The position numbers and the translations under genes were made by a program. Shown here one piece after another: positions 8,998 through 17,145 of a DNA stretch of 64,000 nt (its first letter is position 1; the number at the start of each line of letters is the position of its first letter). The stretch is from DATARH01 sp035550515. Its GTDB lineage: Bacteria; Pseudomonadota; Alphaproteobacteria; ATCC43930; CGMCC-115725. The stretch lies in assembly GCA_035550515.1 (NCBI GenBank), contig DASZOZ010000031.1, forward strand, positions 1 to 64,000, in the 5' to 3' direction. The notes below the pieces were generated by a model that ran no database searches, had not been told where the DNA came from, and saw nothing but the letters and a program-made list of their open reading frames with translations.

Positions 8998-10371
8998 TCA
9001 GCCGAAGCGGTCGGCGATGTGGGCGTAGGCGGCGCGCAGCGTCTGCGCCTCGGCACCCTCGGGACGGCCGGGACGCGAGCGGTTGTTCCACGCCAGCACG
9101 TCGAGATGGGCCCAAGGCACCGCCGGATCGACGAATTCGTTGAGATACAGCGCGGCGGTGATCGCTCCGCCGTGCGGTCCCTCGGAGACGTTGTTCAGGT
9201 CGGCGATCTTGCTGTCGATCAGCCGGCGATAGGGCTTGTAGAGCGGCATCCGCCACATCGGGTCGTCCTCGGCCTCGCCGGCGGCGAGCAGCGCCGCGGC
9301 GAGCGCATCGTCGTTGCAGAACAGCGCCGGCAGCTCGGGGCCGAGCGCGACCCGCGCGGCGCCGGTCAGCGTCGCGGCGTCGATGATCATCTCCGGCTTC
9401 TCGTCCGAGGCTTCGCTCAGCGCGTCGCACAGGATCAGCCGGCCCTCGGCGTCGGTGTTGCCAATCTCGACGGTCAATCCCTTGCGCGTTTTGACGATGT
9501 CGCGCGGGCGCATCGCGTTGCCGGCAACCGCGTTCTCGACGCAGGGTAGCAGCACCCGCAGCCGCACGTTCAGCCCCGCCTGCATGATCGCCTGGCCGAG
9601 GCCGAGCATGATCGCCGCGCCCGCCATGTCCTTTTTCATGTTGAGCATGCCCGAGGCGGGCTTGAGGTCGAGGCCGCCGGTATCGAAGCACACACCCTTG
9701 CCGACCAGCGTCACCTTGGGGGCGCTCTCGTCGCCCCAGGTGATGTCGGCGAGGCGCGGCGGGCGGGTGCTGGCGCGGCCGACCGCGTGGATCGTCGGGT
9801 AGTTCCGGGAAAGCAACTCGTCGCCGACGACAAGCCGGCAGCGCGCGCCCGCGGCCTTGGCGACCTGCTGCGCGGCCCCCGCCAATTCTTCGGGGCCCAT
9901 GTCCGAGGCGGGGGTCACCGCGAGGTCGCGCGCCAGGAAGACAGCCGCGGCGAGGCGCTCGACGAGCTTGCGGTCGGCGCCGTCGGGCCACACCAGCCGC
10001 GCGGCGCCGGCCGGTTTTGCGTGGTACCGCGTGAAGGCGTAGGTGCCGAGCGCCCAGCCGAGCGCGGCGCGGCTGCCGTCGACCGGCTGCGGCGGATCGA
10101 GCCGGTAACTGCCCTCCGGCAGGCTCTCGGACAGGCCGGCGACGCACCACATCGGCGCATCGCCGTCGCCGAGCCCGACCAGCACGCGGCCGAGCTTGCC
10201 GTGCGGGTCGGGGAGCAGCGCTGTCTTGCCGGTTTCGGCCTTGAAGCCGACCGCCGCCGACCAGTCGCGCTCATGCACCGGCGCACGCTCGCGCCACGCT
10301 GCGAGCTCGCCTTTGCTCAGCGGGGTCAGCGGCACCGCGCCGCTCTCGGGCTCGATCAGGGAATAGGCCAT
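8998..10371 (-). CDS. Leucyl aminopeptidase family protein (M17)
   Basis: 457 residues. The C-terminal catalytic domain has the M17 motifs: Lys and Asp ligands in LVGKGVCFDTGGLDLKP, Asp in MKKDMAGAA, and the signature NTDAEGRL. It removes N-terminal amino acids from peptides in the cytosol using two metal ions. The frame opens 28 codons further upstream, but ATG 10371 (MAYSLIEPE) has a plausible site nearby (AGGAGTCGCG) and avoids an odd basic extension. It belongs to the shorter alphaproteobacterial M17 branch with a divergent N-terminal domain. Confidence 0.93.
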   Translation of the reverse strand: MAYSLIEPESGAVPLTPLSKGELAAWRERAPVHERDWSAAVGFKAETGKTALLPDPHGKLGRVLVGLGDGDAPMWCVAGLSESLPEGSYRLDPPQPVDGSRAALGWALGTYAFTRYHAKPAGAARLVWPDGADRKLVERLAAAVFLARDLAVTPASDMGPEELAGAAQQVAKAAGARCRLVVGDELLSRNYPTIHAVGRASTRPPRLADITWGDESAPKVTLVGKGVCFDTGGLDLKPASGMLNMKKDMAGAAIMLGLGQAIMQAGLNVRLRVLLPCVENAVAGNAMRPRDIVKTRKGLTVEIGNTDAEGRLILCDALSEASDEKPEMIIDAATLTGAARVALGPELPALFCNDDALAAALLAAGEAEDDPMWRMPLYKPYRRLIDSKIADLNNVSEGPHGGAITAALYLNEFVDPAVPWAHLDVLAWNNRSRPGRPEGAEAQTLRAAYAHIADRFG

Positions 10372-10474
10372 CGCGACTCCTCGGGCTCTGCTCGGGCCAG
10401 CATGACTCCGGCAAACTCGCCATGCCAGAGGGACAACACCAAGGGACAGTGCCAAGGCGGCCGATGCGCGCTGA

Positions 10475-10497
10475 TTGCAGAGCCGGTTGCAGAGCCG
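10475..10497. repeat. Two-copy 12-bp tandem repeat (TTGCAGAGCCG)
   Basis: TTGCAGAGCCG occurs at 10475-10485 and 10487-10497, with a third partial unit (ATTGC) following. It lies in the 187-base spacer between the divergent aminopeptidase and GST genes, where promoters for both must lie. It could be a regulatory direct repeat or simple slippage; nothing decides between them. Confidence 0.4.
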
Positions 10498-10558
10498 ATT
10501 GCCCGGCGGGTGGCGTTAGCCGCAGAGTAAGAAACCGATGGGCCCACCGGGGACGAAC

Positions 10559-11218
10559 ATGGCCGATCTGACGATCTATCTCGGCAACCGCAACTACGCG
10601 TCATGGTCGCTGCGCGCCTGGCTGGCGCTGAAGGCGACGGGGGCGCCGTTCGAGGAAGTGGTCATCCCGCTCTTCGCGCCGGGCAGCAAGGAGACGCTGC
10701 TCAAATATTCCCCGGCCGGCAAGGTGCCGGCACTGCATCATGGCGACATCGTGGTGTGGGACAGCCTGGCGATCTGCGACTACCTGGCGGAGCTGTTTCC
10801 CGAGGCGGGACTGTGGCCGGCGGACCCCGCCGCGAAAGCGATGGCGCTCTCGATCAGCGCCGAGATGCATGCGGGGTTCCAGCCGCTGCGCCGCGAGTTC
10901 CCGATGAATATCCGCTCGCATTTCCCCGGCCGCGACATCAGCCCGGAGGCGCAGGTCGACATCAACCGCGTCATGGCGATCTGGCGGCAGTGCCGTAGCC
11001 GGTTTGGCGAGCAGGCGGACGGGCTGTTTCTGTTCGGCCGCTTTACGATCGCCGATGCGATGTACGCACCGGTGGTGACCCGCTTTCGCACCTACGGCTT
11101 CGACCTAGAGCGCGAGGCCGACGCCTATTGCGATGCCGTCATGGCGTTGCCGGCGATGCAGGAATGGGTCGCCGCGGCGCGCAACGAGCCGATGATCATC
11201 GACCAGTACGAGTTCTGA
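10559..11218 (+). CDS. Glutathione S-transferase family protein
   Basis: 219 residues. The thioredoxin-like N-terminal domain carries NYASWSLRAWLALK (catalytic Ser/Tyr region), KVPALHHGDIVVWDSLAICDYL (the conserved cis-Pro and the Asp-Ser that bind the glutathione gamma-Glu), and a helical C-terminal domain with the FTIADAMYAPV N-capping box. It conjugates or isomerises a substrate with glutathione; the substrate is not known. GGGGACGA lies just before ATG 10559, favouring this start over an upstream one at 10538. Confidence 0.9.
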   Translation: MADLTIYLGNRNYASWSLRAWLALKATGAPFEEVVIPLFAPGSKETLLKYSPAGKVPALHHGDIVVWDSLAICDYLAELFPEAGLWPADPAAKAMALSISAEMHAGFQPLRREFPMNIRSHFPGRDISPEAQVDINRVMAIWRQCRSRFGEQADGLFLFGRFTIADAMYAPVVTRFRTYGFDLEREADAYCDAVMALPAMQEWVAAARNEPMIIDQYEF

Positions 11219-11250
11219 CCTCCGACCGCGTCGCGGCGAAGGTGGTGACT

Positions 11251-12039
11251 TTATGGCCGCTGCGCGCCGGTCAATTCGTCGAGCACGCCGGCCAGCCGGG
11301 CCAAGTCTTCGTCGCGCGATAGGCGGTGGTCGCCGTCCTTGACCAGGGTCAGCGTCACATCGTCGCCGCTGAGCCGCTCGGCGAGGCTGAGGCTCTGTTG
11401 CCAGGGCACCGACTCGTCGGCCATGCCGTGCAGTAGCCGGACCCGGCAGGCGAGCGGGATGTCGCCGCGCAGCACGAGGTGGCGGTCGCCGTCCTCGACC
11501 AGCACCCGCGTGTACAGATAACCCGCCGGGTCGTAGGGCGACGGGAGCACGATCTGCCCGTCTTCGAACAACCGGCGCTGCTGCGCCTCGGAGAGGCGGC
11601 GCGGCAGCAGGTCGGTGGTGAAATCGGGCGCCGCGGCGACGCCGACCAGCGCCGCGACGCGCGCCGGCCGGGCGAGGGCGGCAAGGACCATGATCCACCC
11701 GCCCATGCTCGACCCGATGAGGATTTGCGGCCCGTCGGTCAGCGAATCGATCACCACGACCGCGTCGTCGCGCCAGCGCGAGATCGTGCCGTCGGCGAAA
11801 TCGCCGCTCGATCGACCGTGTGCGAAATAATCGAACCGCACGTAGGCGCGACCGCGCTTGCGACAATAATCCTCTAGAAACAAGGCTTTGGTGCCGGTCA
11901 TGTCGGAGCGGAAGCCGCCGAGAAAGACGATCCCCGGCGCCGCGCCCGCGACCCGGCGGTAGGCAATTGTCGCGCCGCCGTCGCGTGCTAGAATCGCTGC
12001 TCCGTCAACGGGCTGCGTCGCGGGTCCGGATATCGGCAT
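11251..12039 (-). CDS. Alpha/beta hydrolase
   Basis: 262 residues with an alpha/beta-hydrolase fold: GIVFLGGFRSDMTGTKA (oxyanion region), the nucleophile elbow IGSSMGGW (Ser in GSSMG), an Asp near MADESVPW, and a His in VKDGDHRLSRDED. The opening DGGATIAYRRV and the RFDYFAHGRSSG motif resemble the ABHD10-like thioesterase branch. A start at 12096 would run into the divergent glycosyltransferase; ATG 12039 avoids this. A hydrolase of this kind often sits near infC or rpmI in alphaproteobacteria, which fits the surroundings; its substrate is unknown. Confidence 0.85.
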   Translation of the reverse strand: MPISGPATQPVDGAAILARDGGATIAYRRVAGAAPGIVFLGGFRSDMTGTKALFLEDYCRKRGRAYVRFDYFAHGRSSGDFADGTISRWRDDAVVVIDSLTDGPQILIGSSMGGWIMVLAALARPARVAALVGVAAAPDFTTDLLPRRLSEAQQRRLFEDGQIVLPSPYDPAGYLYTRVLVEDGDRHLVLRGDIPLACRVRLLHGMADESVPWQQSLSLAERLSGDDVTLTLVKDGDHRLSRDEDLARLAGVLDELTGAQRP

Positions 12040-12064
12040 CGGTTCGGCTGTAGCGGCAAGCGGA

Positions 12065-13279
12065 ATGGCACGCGAGGATAACATCGGCCAGCGCATTCAA
12101 GAAACCCGCCCGCCGGCGGTGCTGCAGGTCGTGCCGAGCCTGGTGTCGGGCGGTGTCGAACGCGGCACGGTCGAGGTTGCCGCGGCGCTGGTCGCTGCCG
12201 GCTGGAAGGCCTATGTCGCCTCCGAAGGCGGGCCGATGGAGCGCGACCTGGCCCGCGCCGGGGTCGAGCACATTCATTTGCCGCTGGCCTCGAAGAGCCC
12301 GCTGGCGATCCATCGTAACGCCCGGGCGTTGATCGAGGCCATCCGCCGCCACAAGATCGACATCGTCCACGCGCGCAGCCGCGCCCCGGCATGGAGCGCC
12401 TGGCGCGCCGCGAAGCAGACCCGGCGCCGCTTCGTGACGACGTTTCACAACGTCTACGGCGACCAGAACCGGCTCAAGCATTGGTACAATTCGGTGATGG
12501 CGCGCGGCGAGCGGGTCATCGCCATCTCGGATTTCGTCGCCGTGCATGCCGCCAGCGATTACGGCGTCGGCATCGACCGGCTGCGCACGATCCCGCGCGG
12601 GGTCGACATGCGGCTCTTCGATCCGTACCGGGTGACCGGTCAGCGCGTGGCCGACCTTGCGGCGCGATGGCGGGTTCCGGACGGGTTCGCGGTGGTGATG
12701 CTGCCGGGCCGGCTGACGCGGTGGAAAGGCGGGCTCGACCTGATCGAGGCGATCGCCAAGCTCGGCCGCCGCGATGTCTGCTGTCTGCTGGTCGGCGCCG
12801 AGCAGCGCCCCGGTTTCCGCCGCGAGCTGGAGGCGGCGATCGAAAAACACGACCTGATGGGCCAGTTCCGCATCGTCGAGGATTGCCGCGATATCGCCGC
12901 CGCCTATGTGCTGTCGGATGTGGTGGTGTCCGCCTCGACCGACCCCGAGGGGTTCGGCCGCACAATCGTCGAGGCGCAGGCGATGGGGCGGCCGGTTATC
13001 GCCACCGATCACGGCGGCGCCCGCGAGACGGTGATCCCCGGCAACACGGGCTGGCTGGTGCCGCCCGGCGACACCGCGGCGCTGGCGGCGGCGGTCGATC
13101 ACGCGCTGCGGCTCGAACCGGAGGCGCGCGACGCGCTGGCCCGCCGCGCCCGCGCGCATATCGCCAACGGCTTCACCCGCGAGGCGATGTGCGCGCGCTA
13201 TCTCGATGTGTATGAGGAACTGCTGTTTCCGGAGCCTGCGGCGCTCAATGTCCCGGAGCCCCTCGCGATCCCGGCTTGA
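12065..13279 (+). CDS. Family 4 glycosyltransferase
   Basis: 404 residues with a GT-B fold. The N-terminal acceptor domain has VVPSLVSGGVERGTVEVAAAL. The C-terminal donor domain has LPGRLTRWKGGLDLIEAI and the EX7E-like nucleotide-sugar motif in STDPEGFGRTIVEAQAMGRPVIATDHGGA. It is cytosolic or peripheral, transferring a sugar to a lipid or saccharide acceptor, probably for lipopolysaccharide or exopolysaccharide. A second envelope glycosyltransferase (GT9) follows after an inserted VapBC module, which suggests the two once formed one unit leading into thrS. Confidence 0.9.
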   Translation: MAREDNIGQRIQETRPPAVLQVVPSLVSGGVERGTVEVAAALVAAGWKAYVASEGGPMERDLARAGVEHIHLPLASKSPLAIHRNARALIEAIRRHKIDIVHARSRAPAWSAWRAAKQTRRRFVTTFHNVYGDQNRLKHWYNSVMARGERVIAISDFVAVHAASDYGVGIDRLRTIPRGVDMRLFDPYRVTGQRVADLAARWRVPDGFAVVMLPGRLTRWKGGLDLIEAIAKLGRRDVCCLLVGAEQRPGFRRELEAAIEKHDLMGQFRIVEDCRDIAAAYVLSDVVVSASTDPEGFGRTIVEAQAMGRPVIATDHGGARETVIPGNTGWLVPPGDTAALAAAVDHALRLEPEARDALARRARAHIANGFTREAMCARYLDVYEELLFPEPAALNVPEPLAIPA

Positions 13280-13310
13280 GCTTCTTGCGGGACGAGGCGA
13301 GCCTACATAT

Positions 13311-13339
13311 GTCTACCGGCCGGGTGTAGACAGGTAGAC
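13311..13339 (+). promoter_or_regulatory. Candidate operator of the VapBC-2 module
   Basis: Inverted repeat GTCTACC (13311-13317) / GGTAGAC (13333-13339), with an extra GTAGAC at 13326-13331, sits immediately upstream of the antitoxin start at 13343. A small palindrome ACATATGT (13305-13312) overlaps its left edge and could be the -10 region. This layout fits antitoxin-mediated autoregulation. Confidence 0.55.
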
Positions 13340-13342
13340 GAC

Positions 13343-13597
13343 ATGAGTTTGAACATCAAAAACCCTGAGGCTTGCCGACTTATCGAAGAGCTTGCCGAAA
13401 CCACGGGCGAAACGATGACGGGAGCGGTTATGGTCGCCGTGCGCCAGCGGTTGGACCGCGTCAGGCAACCCAAATCAGGTTCGCTGGCGGAGCGGCTGTT
13501 GGCGATTGGCCGTGACTGCGCCGAACGGTTCGGATCGGACTATCGAGCGATGGACCACGACGCCCTGCTCTACGGCGAGGATGGCTTGCCCAAGTGA
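13343..13597 (+). CDS. Type II antitoxin, Rv0623-like VapB (VapB-2)
   Basis: 84 residues. MSLNIKNPEACRLIEELAETTGETMTGAVMVAVRQRLDRV is the ribbon-helix-helix type N-terminus of the Rv0623-like VapB family (PSK transcription factor domain). The end, MDHDALLYGEDGLPK, is the typical toxin-binding tail. It overlaps the toxin gene by four bases (GTGA). Its Shine-Dalgarno is weak (AGG at 13332-13334). It lies between GT4 and GT9 genes, as an apparent insertion into an otherwise tight cell-envelope/thrS cluster. Confidence 0.92.
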   Translation: MSLNIKNPEACRLIEELAETTGETMTGAVMVAVRQRLDRVRQPKSGSLAERLLAIGRDCAERFGSDYRAMDHDALLYGEDGLPK

Positions 13598-13989
13598 TCA
13601 TCGATACTTCCGCGATTATCGCCATCTTGTTTGCCGAGCGGGATGCGGGTGCTTTCGCCGCCGCGATCGAGGCGGCGGCGGCGCGGCGGATGTCCGCGGC
13701 GAACTTCCTCGAAACCGCGATTGTCGTCGATGGCCGTGGCGATCCGGTGATCAGGCGTCGTTTCGAAGACTTCATGCGTGAGGCGGTGATTGTCGTCGAG
13801 CCGGTCGATCTGGCGCAGGTGGCTGTGGCTCGGGAGGCGTATCGCGATTTTGGGAAACGGAGCGGCCATCCGGCACAGCTGAATTTTGGCGATTGCTTCG
13901 CCTATGCGCTGGCGCGCCAACATGGCGAGACATTGCTGTTCAAGGGAAACGACTTCCTTCACACCGACATAACATCGGCGTTGCCGTAG
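13594..13989 (+). CDS. PIN-domain toxin ribonuclease (VapC-2)
   Basis: 131 residues with a complete PIN active site: D4 (IIDTSAI), E40 (NFLET), D100 (NFGDCFAYALA) and the GND around residue 120. The GHPAQLNFGDCF and LLFKGNDF motifs are typical of VapC partners of Rv0623-like antitoxins. The GTG start overlaps the antitoxin stop, so synthesis is coupled. Expected role: RNA cleavage when the labile antitoxin is lost. The GT9 gene starts six bases after its stop. Confidence 0.93.
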   Translation: MIIDTSAIIAILFAERDAGAFAAAIEAAAARRMSAANFLETAIVVDGRGDPVIRRRFEDFMREAVIVVEPVDLAQVAVAREAYRDFGKRSGHPAQLNFGDCFAYALARQHGETLLFKGNDFLHTDITSALP

Positions 13990-13995
13990 GGCCGA

Positions 13996-14934
13996 TTGGC
14001 TGCGCCCAGAAAGATTTTGGTCATCAAGCTCGCCGCGCTGGGGGATGTCGTGCAGGCGATGGGCGCGGCGGCGGCGATCCGCGCGTTTCATGCCGGCGCG
14101 CATACCACCGTGCTGACCACGCGGCCCTATGCCGGCTTGCTGCGCCACGCGCCCTATTTCGACGATGTGTGGATCGACGAGCGGCCGGGATGGGGTCATC
14201 CGATCGGGCTGGCGCGGTTGGCGCGGCGGCTGCGCGCCGGGCGGTTCGATCGGGTGTACGATCTCTCGACCCGCCAGCGCAGCGCGCTGTATTTCTGGCT
14301 GATGCGTCGTGTCGACGGCCCCGAGTGGTCGGGCATCGTGCGCGGTGCGTCGCACCGCCAGCCCGACACGCCCGCGCGGCGCCGCATGCACACCCTCGAC
14401 CGCGAGGCCGACCAACTGCGCTGGGCCGGCATTCCCGGCCCGGTCCCGCCGCCCGATCTGTCCTGGGCGCCGAGCGACATCGCCCGCTTCGCGCTGCCGG
14501 CGGATTACCTGCTGCTGATGCCGGGGGGCGCGCCGCACCGTCTCGACAAACGCTGGCCGCTGGCGAGTTTCATTGCCTTGGCGCAACGCGTCGCGGCGAG
14601 CGGCGCGACGCCCGTCGTCATCGGCGGCGCGGCGGAACGTGTGCTGGGTGCGGCGATCGCCGCCGCCGTGCCGCAGGCCCGCGACCTGACCGGGCGGACC
14701 GGGTTCGGCGATGTCGTCGCGCTGGGCCGCGGCGCCCGGCGGGCGATCGGCAACGACACCGGCCCGATGCACCTCGCGGTGGTGGGCGGCGCGCCGGCGA
14801 CGGTGCTGTATTCCGCCGCCAGCGACCCGGCGCTCACCGCGCCGCGCGGCCGCGACGTCGTGATCCTGCGCCGCGCCGATCTTGCCTACCTGCCGGTCGA
14901 TGAAGTGGCCGCGACATCGGGGCTGGCACCTTGA
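13996..14934 (+). CDS. Family 9 glycosyltransferase (ADP-heptose:LPS heptosyltransferase-like)
   Basis: 312 residues with a GT-B fold. It opens KILVIKLAALGDVVQAMGAAAAI, the classical heptosyltransferase start in which the Asp is catalytic, and has MPGGAPHRLDKRWPLASFIAL and NDTGPMHLAVVGGAPATVLY near the end. It probably adds a heptose or similar sugar to the lipopolysaccharide core at the inner face of the inner membrane. The likely start is TTG 13996, six bases after VapC-2; no ATG fits the conserved N-terminus. Its 3' end contains the -35 element of the thrS promoter. Confidence 0.88.
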   Translation: MAAPRKILVIKLAALGDVVQAMGAAAAIRAFHAGAHTTVLTTRPYAGLLRHAPYFDDVWIDERPGWGHPIGLARLARRLRAGRFDRVYDLSTRQRSALYFWLMRRVDGPEWSGIVRGASHRQPDTPARRRMHTLDREADQLRWAGIPGPVPPPDLSWAPSDIARFALPADYLLLMPGGAPHRLDKRWPLASFIALAQRVAASGATPVVIGGAAERVLGAAIAAAVPQARDLTGRTGFGDVVALGRGARRAIGNDTGPMHLAVVGGAPATVLYSAASDPALTAPRGRDVVILRRADLAYLPVDEVAATSGLAP

Positions 14935-14959
14935 CGTTGCCGATGCGCTTCGCGATATT
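14931..14959 (+). promoter_or_regulatory. Candidate thrS promoter
   Basis: TTGACG (14931-14936; five of six consensus bases) and GATATT (14954-14959; four of six) are separated by exactly 17 bases. The -35 overlaps the last codons of the GT9 gene. Transcription should start about seven bases after the -10, that is at or next to 14966, where the Thr leader peptide begins. The leader mRNA would then be leaderless, as reported for the trpL leader of Sinorhizobium. Confidence 0.6.
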
Positions 14960-14965
14960 CCGGCC

Positions 14966-15043
14966 ATGTTCAGGTGCGGCTGCATCGCGACGGCGACGAC
15001 CACGGCGACCACTCCGCGCGGCGGGGTGTCGGGAGGTCGCTGA
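14966..15043 (+). CDS. Threonine-rich leader peptide of the thrS attenuator
   Basis: A 25-codon open frame from ATG 14966 to TGA 15041-15043. Residues 9-16 read TATTTATT: six Thr codons within eight (starting at 14990, 14996, 14999, 15002, 15008 and 15011). The stop lies 33 bases before the terminator stem at 15077. There is no Shine-Dalgarno; the predicted transcription start coincides with the ATG. Its role is to let the ribosome sense charged tRNA-Thr: stalling at the Thr run would allow the antiterminator to form. It is too short for ordinary gene finders, and its position next to the threonyl-tRNA synthetase gene makes chance unlikely. Confidence 0.85.
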   Translation: MFRCGCIATATTTATTPRGGVSGGR

Positions 15044-15102
15044 CGCTGATCCGGCGGCACAGCCTGAACCGAACCACCCCGCCGGCCTCGGGCGGGGTTT
15101 TT
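15010..15102 (+). terminator. Attenuator terminator and competing hairpins upstream of thrS
   Basis: Terminator: ACCCCGCC (15076-15083) pairs with GGCGGGGT (15091-15098), loop 15084-15090, T run 15098-15102. Antiterminator: GGCGGGGTG (15020-15028) is perfectly complementary over nine bases to CACCCCGCC (15075-15083), so it excludes the terminator. Protector: CACTCCGC (15010-15017), which includes the last Thr codon ACT, pairs with GCGGGGTG (15021-15028) with one G-U pair and a three-base loop. These are the three mutually exclusive structures of a classical leader-peptide attenuator, placed 48 bases before thrS. Confidence 0.87.
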
Positions 15103-15150
15103 CGCGACCATTCGCCCCCGCTTGAGCCGCGCTAACGGAGCATCAGGGCG

Positions 15151-17091
15151 ATGAGCGATTCATCCAGCAACCCGGTCGTCATCACGCTGCCCGACGGCAA
15201 GACGCGCGAATTCCCCGCGCCGGTCAGCGGTGCGGCGCTGGCGGCGTCGATCGGCCCGGGCCTTGCGAAAGCGGCGATCGCGGTCAAGCTCGACGGCAAG
15301 CCGCGCGACCTGGCCACCCTGATCGACCATGACGCCAAGGCGGCGATCATCACCCGCGACCAGCCGGACGGGCTCGAAATCCTCCGCCATGACGCGGCGC
15401 ATGTCATGGCCGAGGCGGTCAAGGAGCTGTACCCGGAGACCCAGGTCACCTTCGGGCCGGCGACCGAGAACGGCTTCTATTACGATTTCGCCCGCGACAC
15501 CCCGTTCACCCCCGAGGACCTCGAAAAGATCGAGGCGCGGATGCGCGAGATCGTCAAACGCGACGAGACGATCACCCGCGAGGTCTGGGAGCGCGACAAG
15601 GCCGTCGCGTTCTTCGACGGCCTCGGCGAGACATACAAGGCCGAATGGATCAAGGAGATCCCGGCGGACGCCGAGATCAGCCTCTATCGCCAGGGCAATT
15701 TCGTCGATCTTTGCGTCGGGCCGCATCTGCCGTCGACCGGGCAGCTCGGCCAGGCCTTCAAGCTGATGAGCGTCGCCGGCGCCTATTGGCGCGGCGATGC
15801 GAGGAACGCGCAGCTTCAGCGTATCCACGGCACCGCCTGGGCCTCGCAAAAGGAGCTCGACCAGTACCTGTTCCGGCTCGCGGAAGCCGAGCGGCGCGAC
15901 CATCGCCGCGTCGGCCGCGAGCTCGAACTGTTCCATCTCGGCGAGGAGGCGGTCGGCAGCGTGTTCTGGCACCCGAAGGGCTGGACGCTGTTCCGCATCA
16001 TCGAGACCTATATGCGCGCGCGGCTGGAGAAGGCGGGCTACCAGGAGGTGAAGGGCCCGCAACTGCTCGACCGGTCGCTATGGGAAGCCACCGGCCATTG
16101 GGACAATTTCCGCGAGAACATGTTTATCGCCGAGAGCCGCGACGACCGCGTGCTCGCCGTCAAGCCGATGAACTGTCCGGGGCATGTGCTGATCTTCCGC
16201 AACCGGCTGCGCAGCTACCGCGAATTGCCGCTGCGCCTGGCGGAATTCGGCAGCTGCACGCGCAACGAGCCGTCGGGCGCGCTGCACGGCATCATGCGGG
16301 TGCGCGCCTTCACCCAGGACGACGCGCATATCTTCTGCACCGAGGCGCAGATCAAGGACGAGTCGATCGCCTTCTGCCGGTTGCTGTTCTCGATCTACAA
16401 GGATTTCGGCTTCGAGGATGTCGGGATCAAATTCGCCACGCGCCCCGCGCTCAGCGTCGGCAGCGACGCGATCTGGGAGCATGCCGAGCGGAGCCTGCGC
16501 GATGCCTGCGAGGCGGCGGGACTGAGCTATTCGCTGGCGCCGGGCGAAGGCGCGTTCTACGGCCCGAAGCTCGAATTCCACCTGCGCGACGCGCTGGGGC
16601 GCGACTGGCAGTGCGGCACGCTGCAGCTCGACTTCAACATGCCGGAGCGGCTGGGCGCCTCCTATGTCGGCGAGGACGGCGGGCGCCATGTGCCGGTGAT
16701 GCTGCACCGGGCGATCCTCGGCTCGATGGAACGCTTTATCGGCATCCTGATCGAGCATTACGCGGGGCGCTTTCCGCTCTGGCTGTCGCCGGTGCAGGCG
16801 GTGGTGGCGACGATCACCTCCGAGGCCGACGCCTATGCCGCCGCGGTGGCGAAAGCCTGCACCGAGGCCGGCCTGCGCGTCGTGCTCGACACCGGCAGCG
16901 AGACGATCAACTACAAGGTCCGCGAGCACAGCGTCGCGCGCGTGCCGGTGATGCTGGTCGTCGGCAAACGCGAGGCGGAAAACCGCGGTGTTTCGCTGCG
17001 CCGGCTCGGGAGTCATGCGCAACAAGCGCTTGCGCTCGACGAAGCGCTTGCTAGATTAAAAGTAGAAGCGGCGATTCCGCTCGCGCCCTGA
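15151..17091 (+). CDS. thrS: Threonine--tRNA ligase
   Basis: 646 residues, full length. The order is an N-terminal TGS domain (about 1-65), the tRNA-SAD editing domain (about 70-240, with RHDAAHVMAEAVKELYP), the class II catalytic core (about 260-540), and the anticodon-binding domain (the last ~100). Zinc and substrate residues are visible in MNCPGHVLIF (Cys), TQDDAHIFC (His) and VMLHRAILGSMERF (His). It charges tRNA-Thr and edits mischarged Ser. Expression is probably set by the attenuator at 14966-15102, so that low Thr-tRNA raises synthesis. infC follows after 54 bases. Confidence 0.98.
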   Translation: MSDSSSNPVVITLPDGKTREFPAPVSGAALAASIGPGLAKAAIAVKLDGKPRDLATLIDHDAKAAIITRDQPDGLEILRHDAAHVMAEAVKELYPETQVTFGPATENGFYYDFARDTPFTPEDLEKIEARMREIVKRDETITREVWERDKAVAFFDGLGETYKAEWIKEIPADAEISLYRQGNFVDLCVGPHLPSTGQLGQAFKLMSVAGAYWRGDARNAQLQRIHGTAWASQKELDQYLFRLAEAERRDHRRVGRELELFHLGEEAVGSVFWHPKGWTLFRIIETYMRARLEKAGYQEVKGPQLLDRSLWEATGHWDNFRENMFIAESRDDRVLAVKPMNCPGHVLIFRNRLRSYRELPLRLAEFGSCTRNEPSGALHGIMRVRAFTQDDAHIFCTEAQIKDESIAFCRLLFSIYKDFGFEDVGIKFATRPALSVGSDAIWEHAERSLRDACEAAGLSYSLAPGEGAFYGPKLEFHLRDALGRDWQCGTLQLDFNMPERLGASYVGEDGGRHVPVMLHRAILGSMERFIGILIEHYAGRFPLWLSPVQAVVATITSEADAYAAAVAKACTEAGLRVVLDTGSETINYKVREHSVARVPVMLVVGKREAENRGVSLRRLGSHAQQALALDEALARLKVEAAIPLAP

Positions 17092-17145
17092 CGGAACGGC
17101 AAAGCGCCTCGACCGTTGCGGTGTCACAAACCAAGGAGAACGTAA

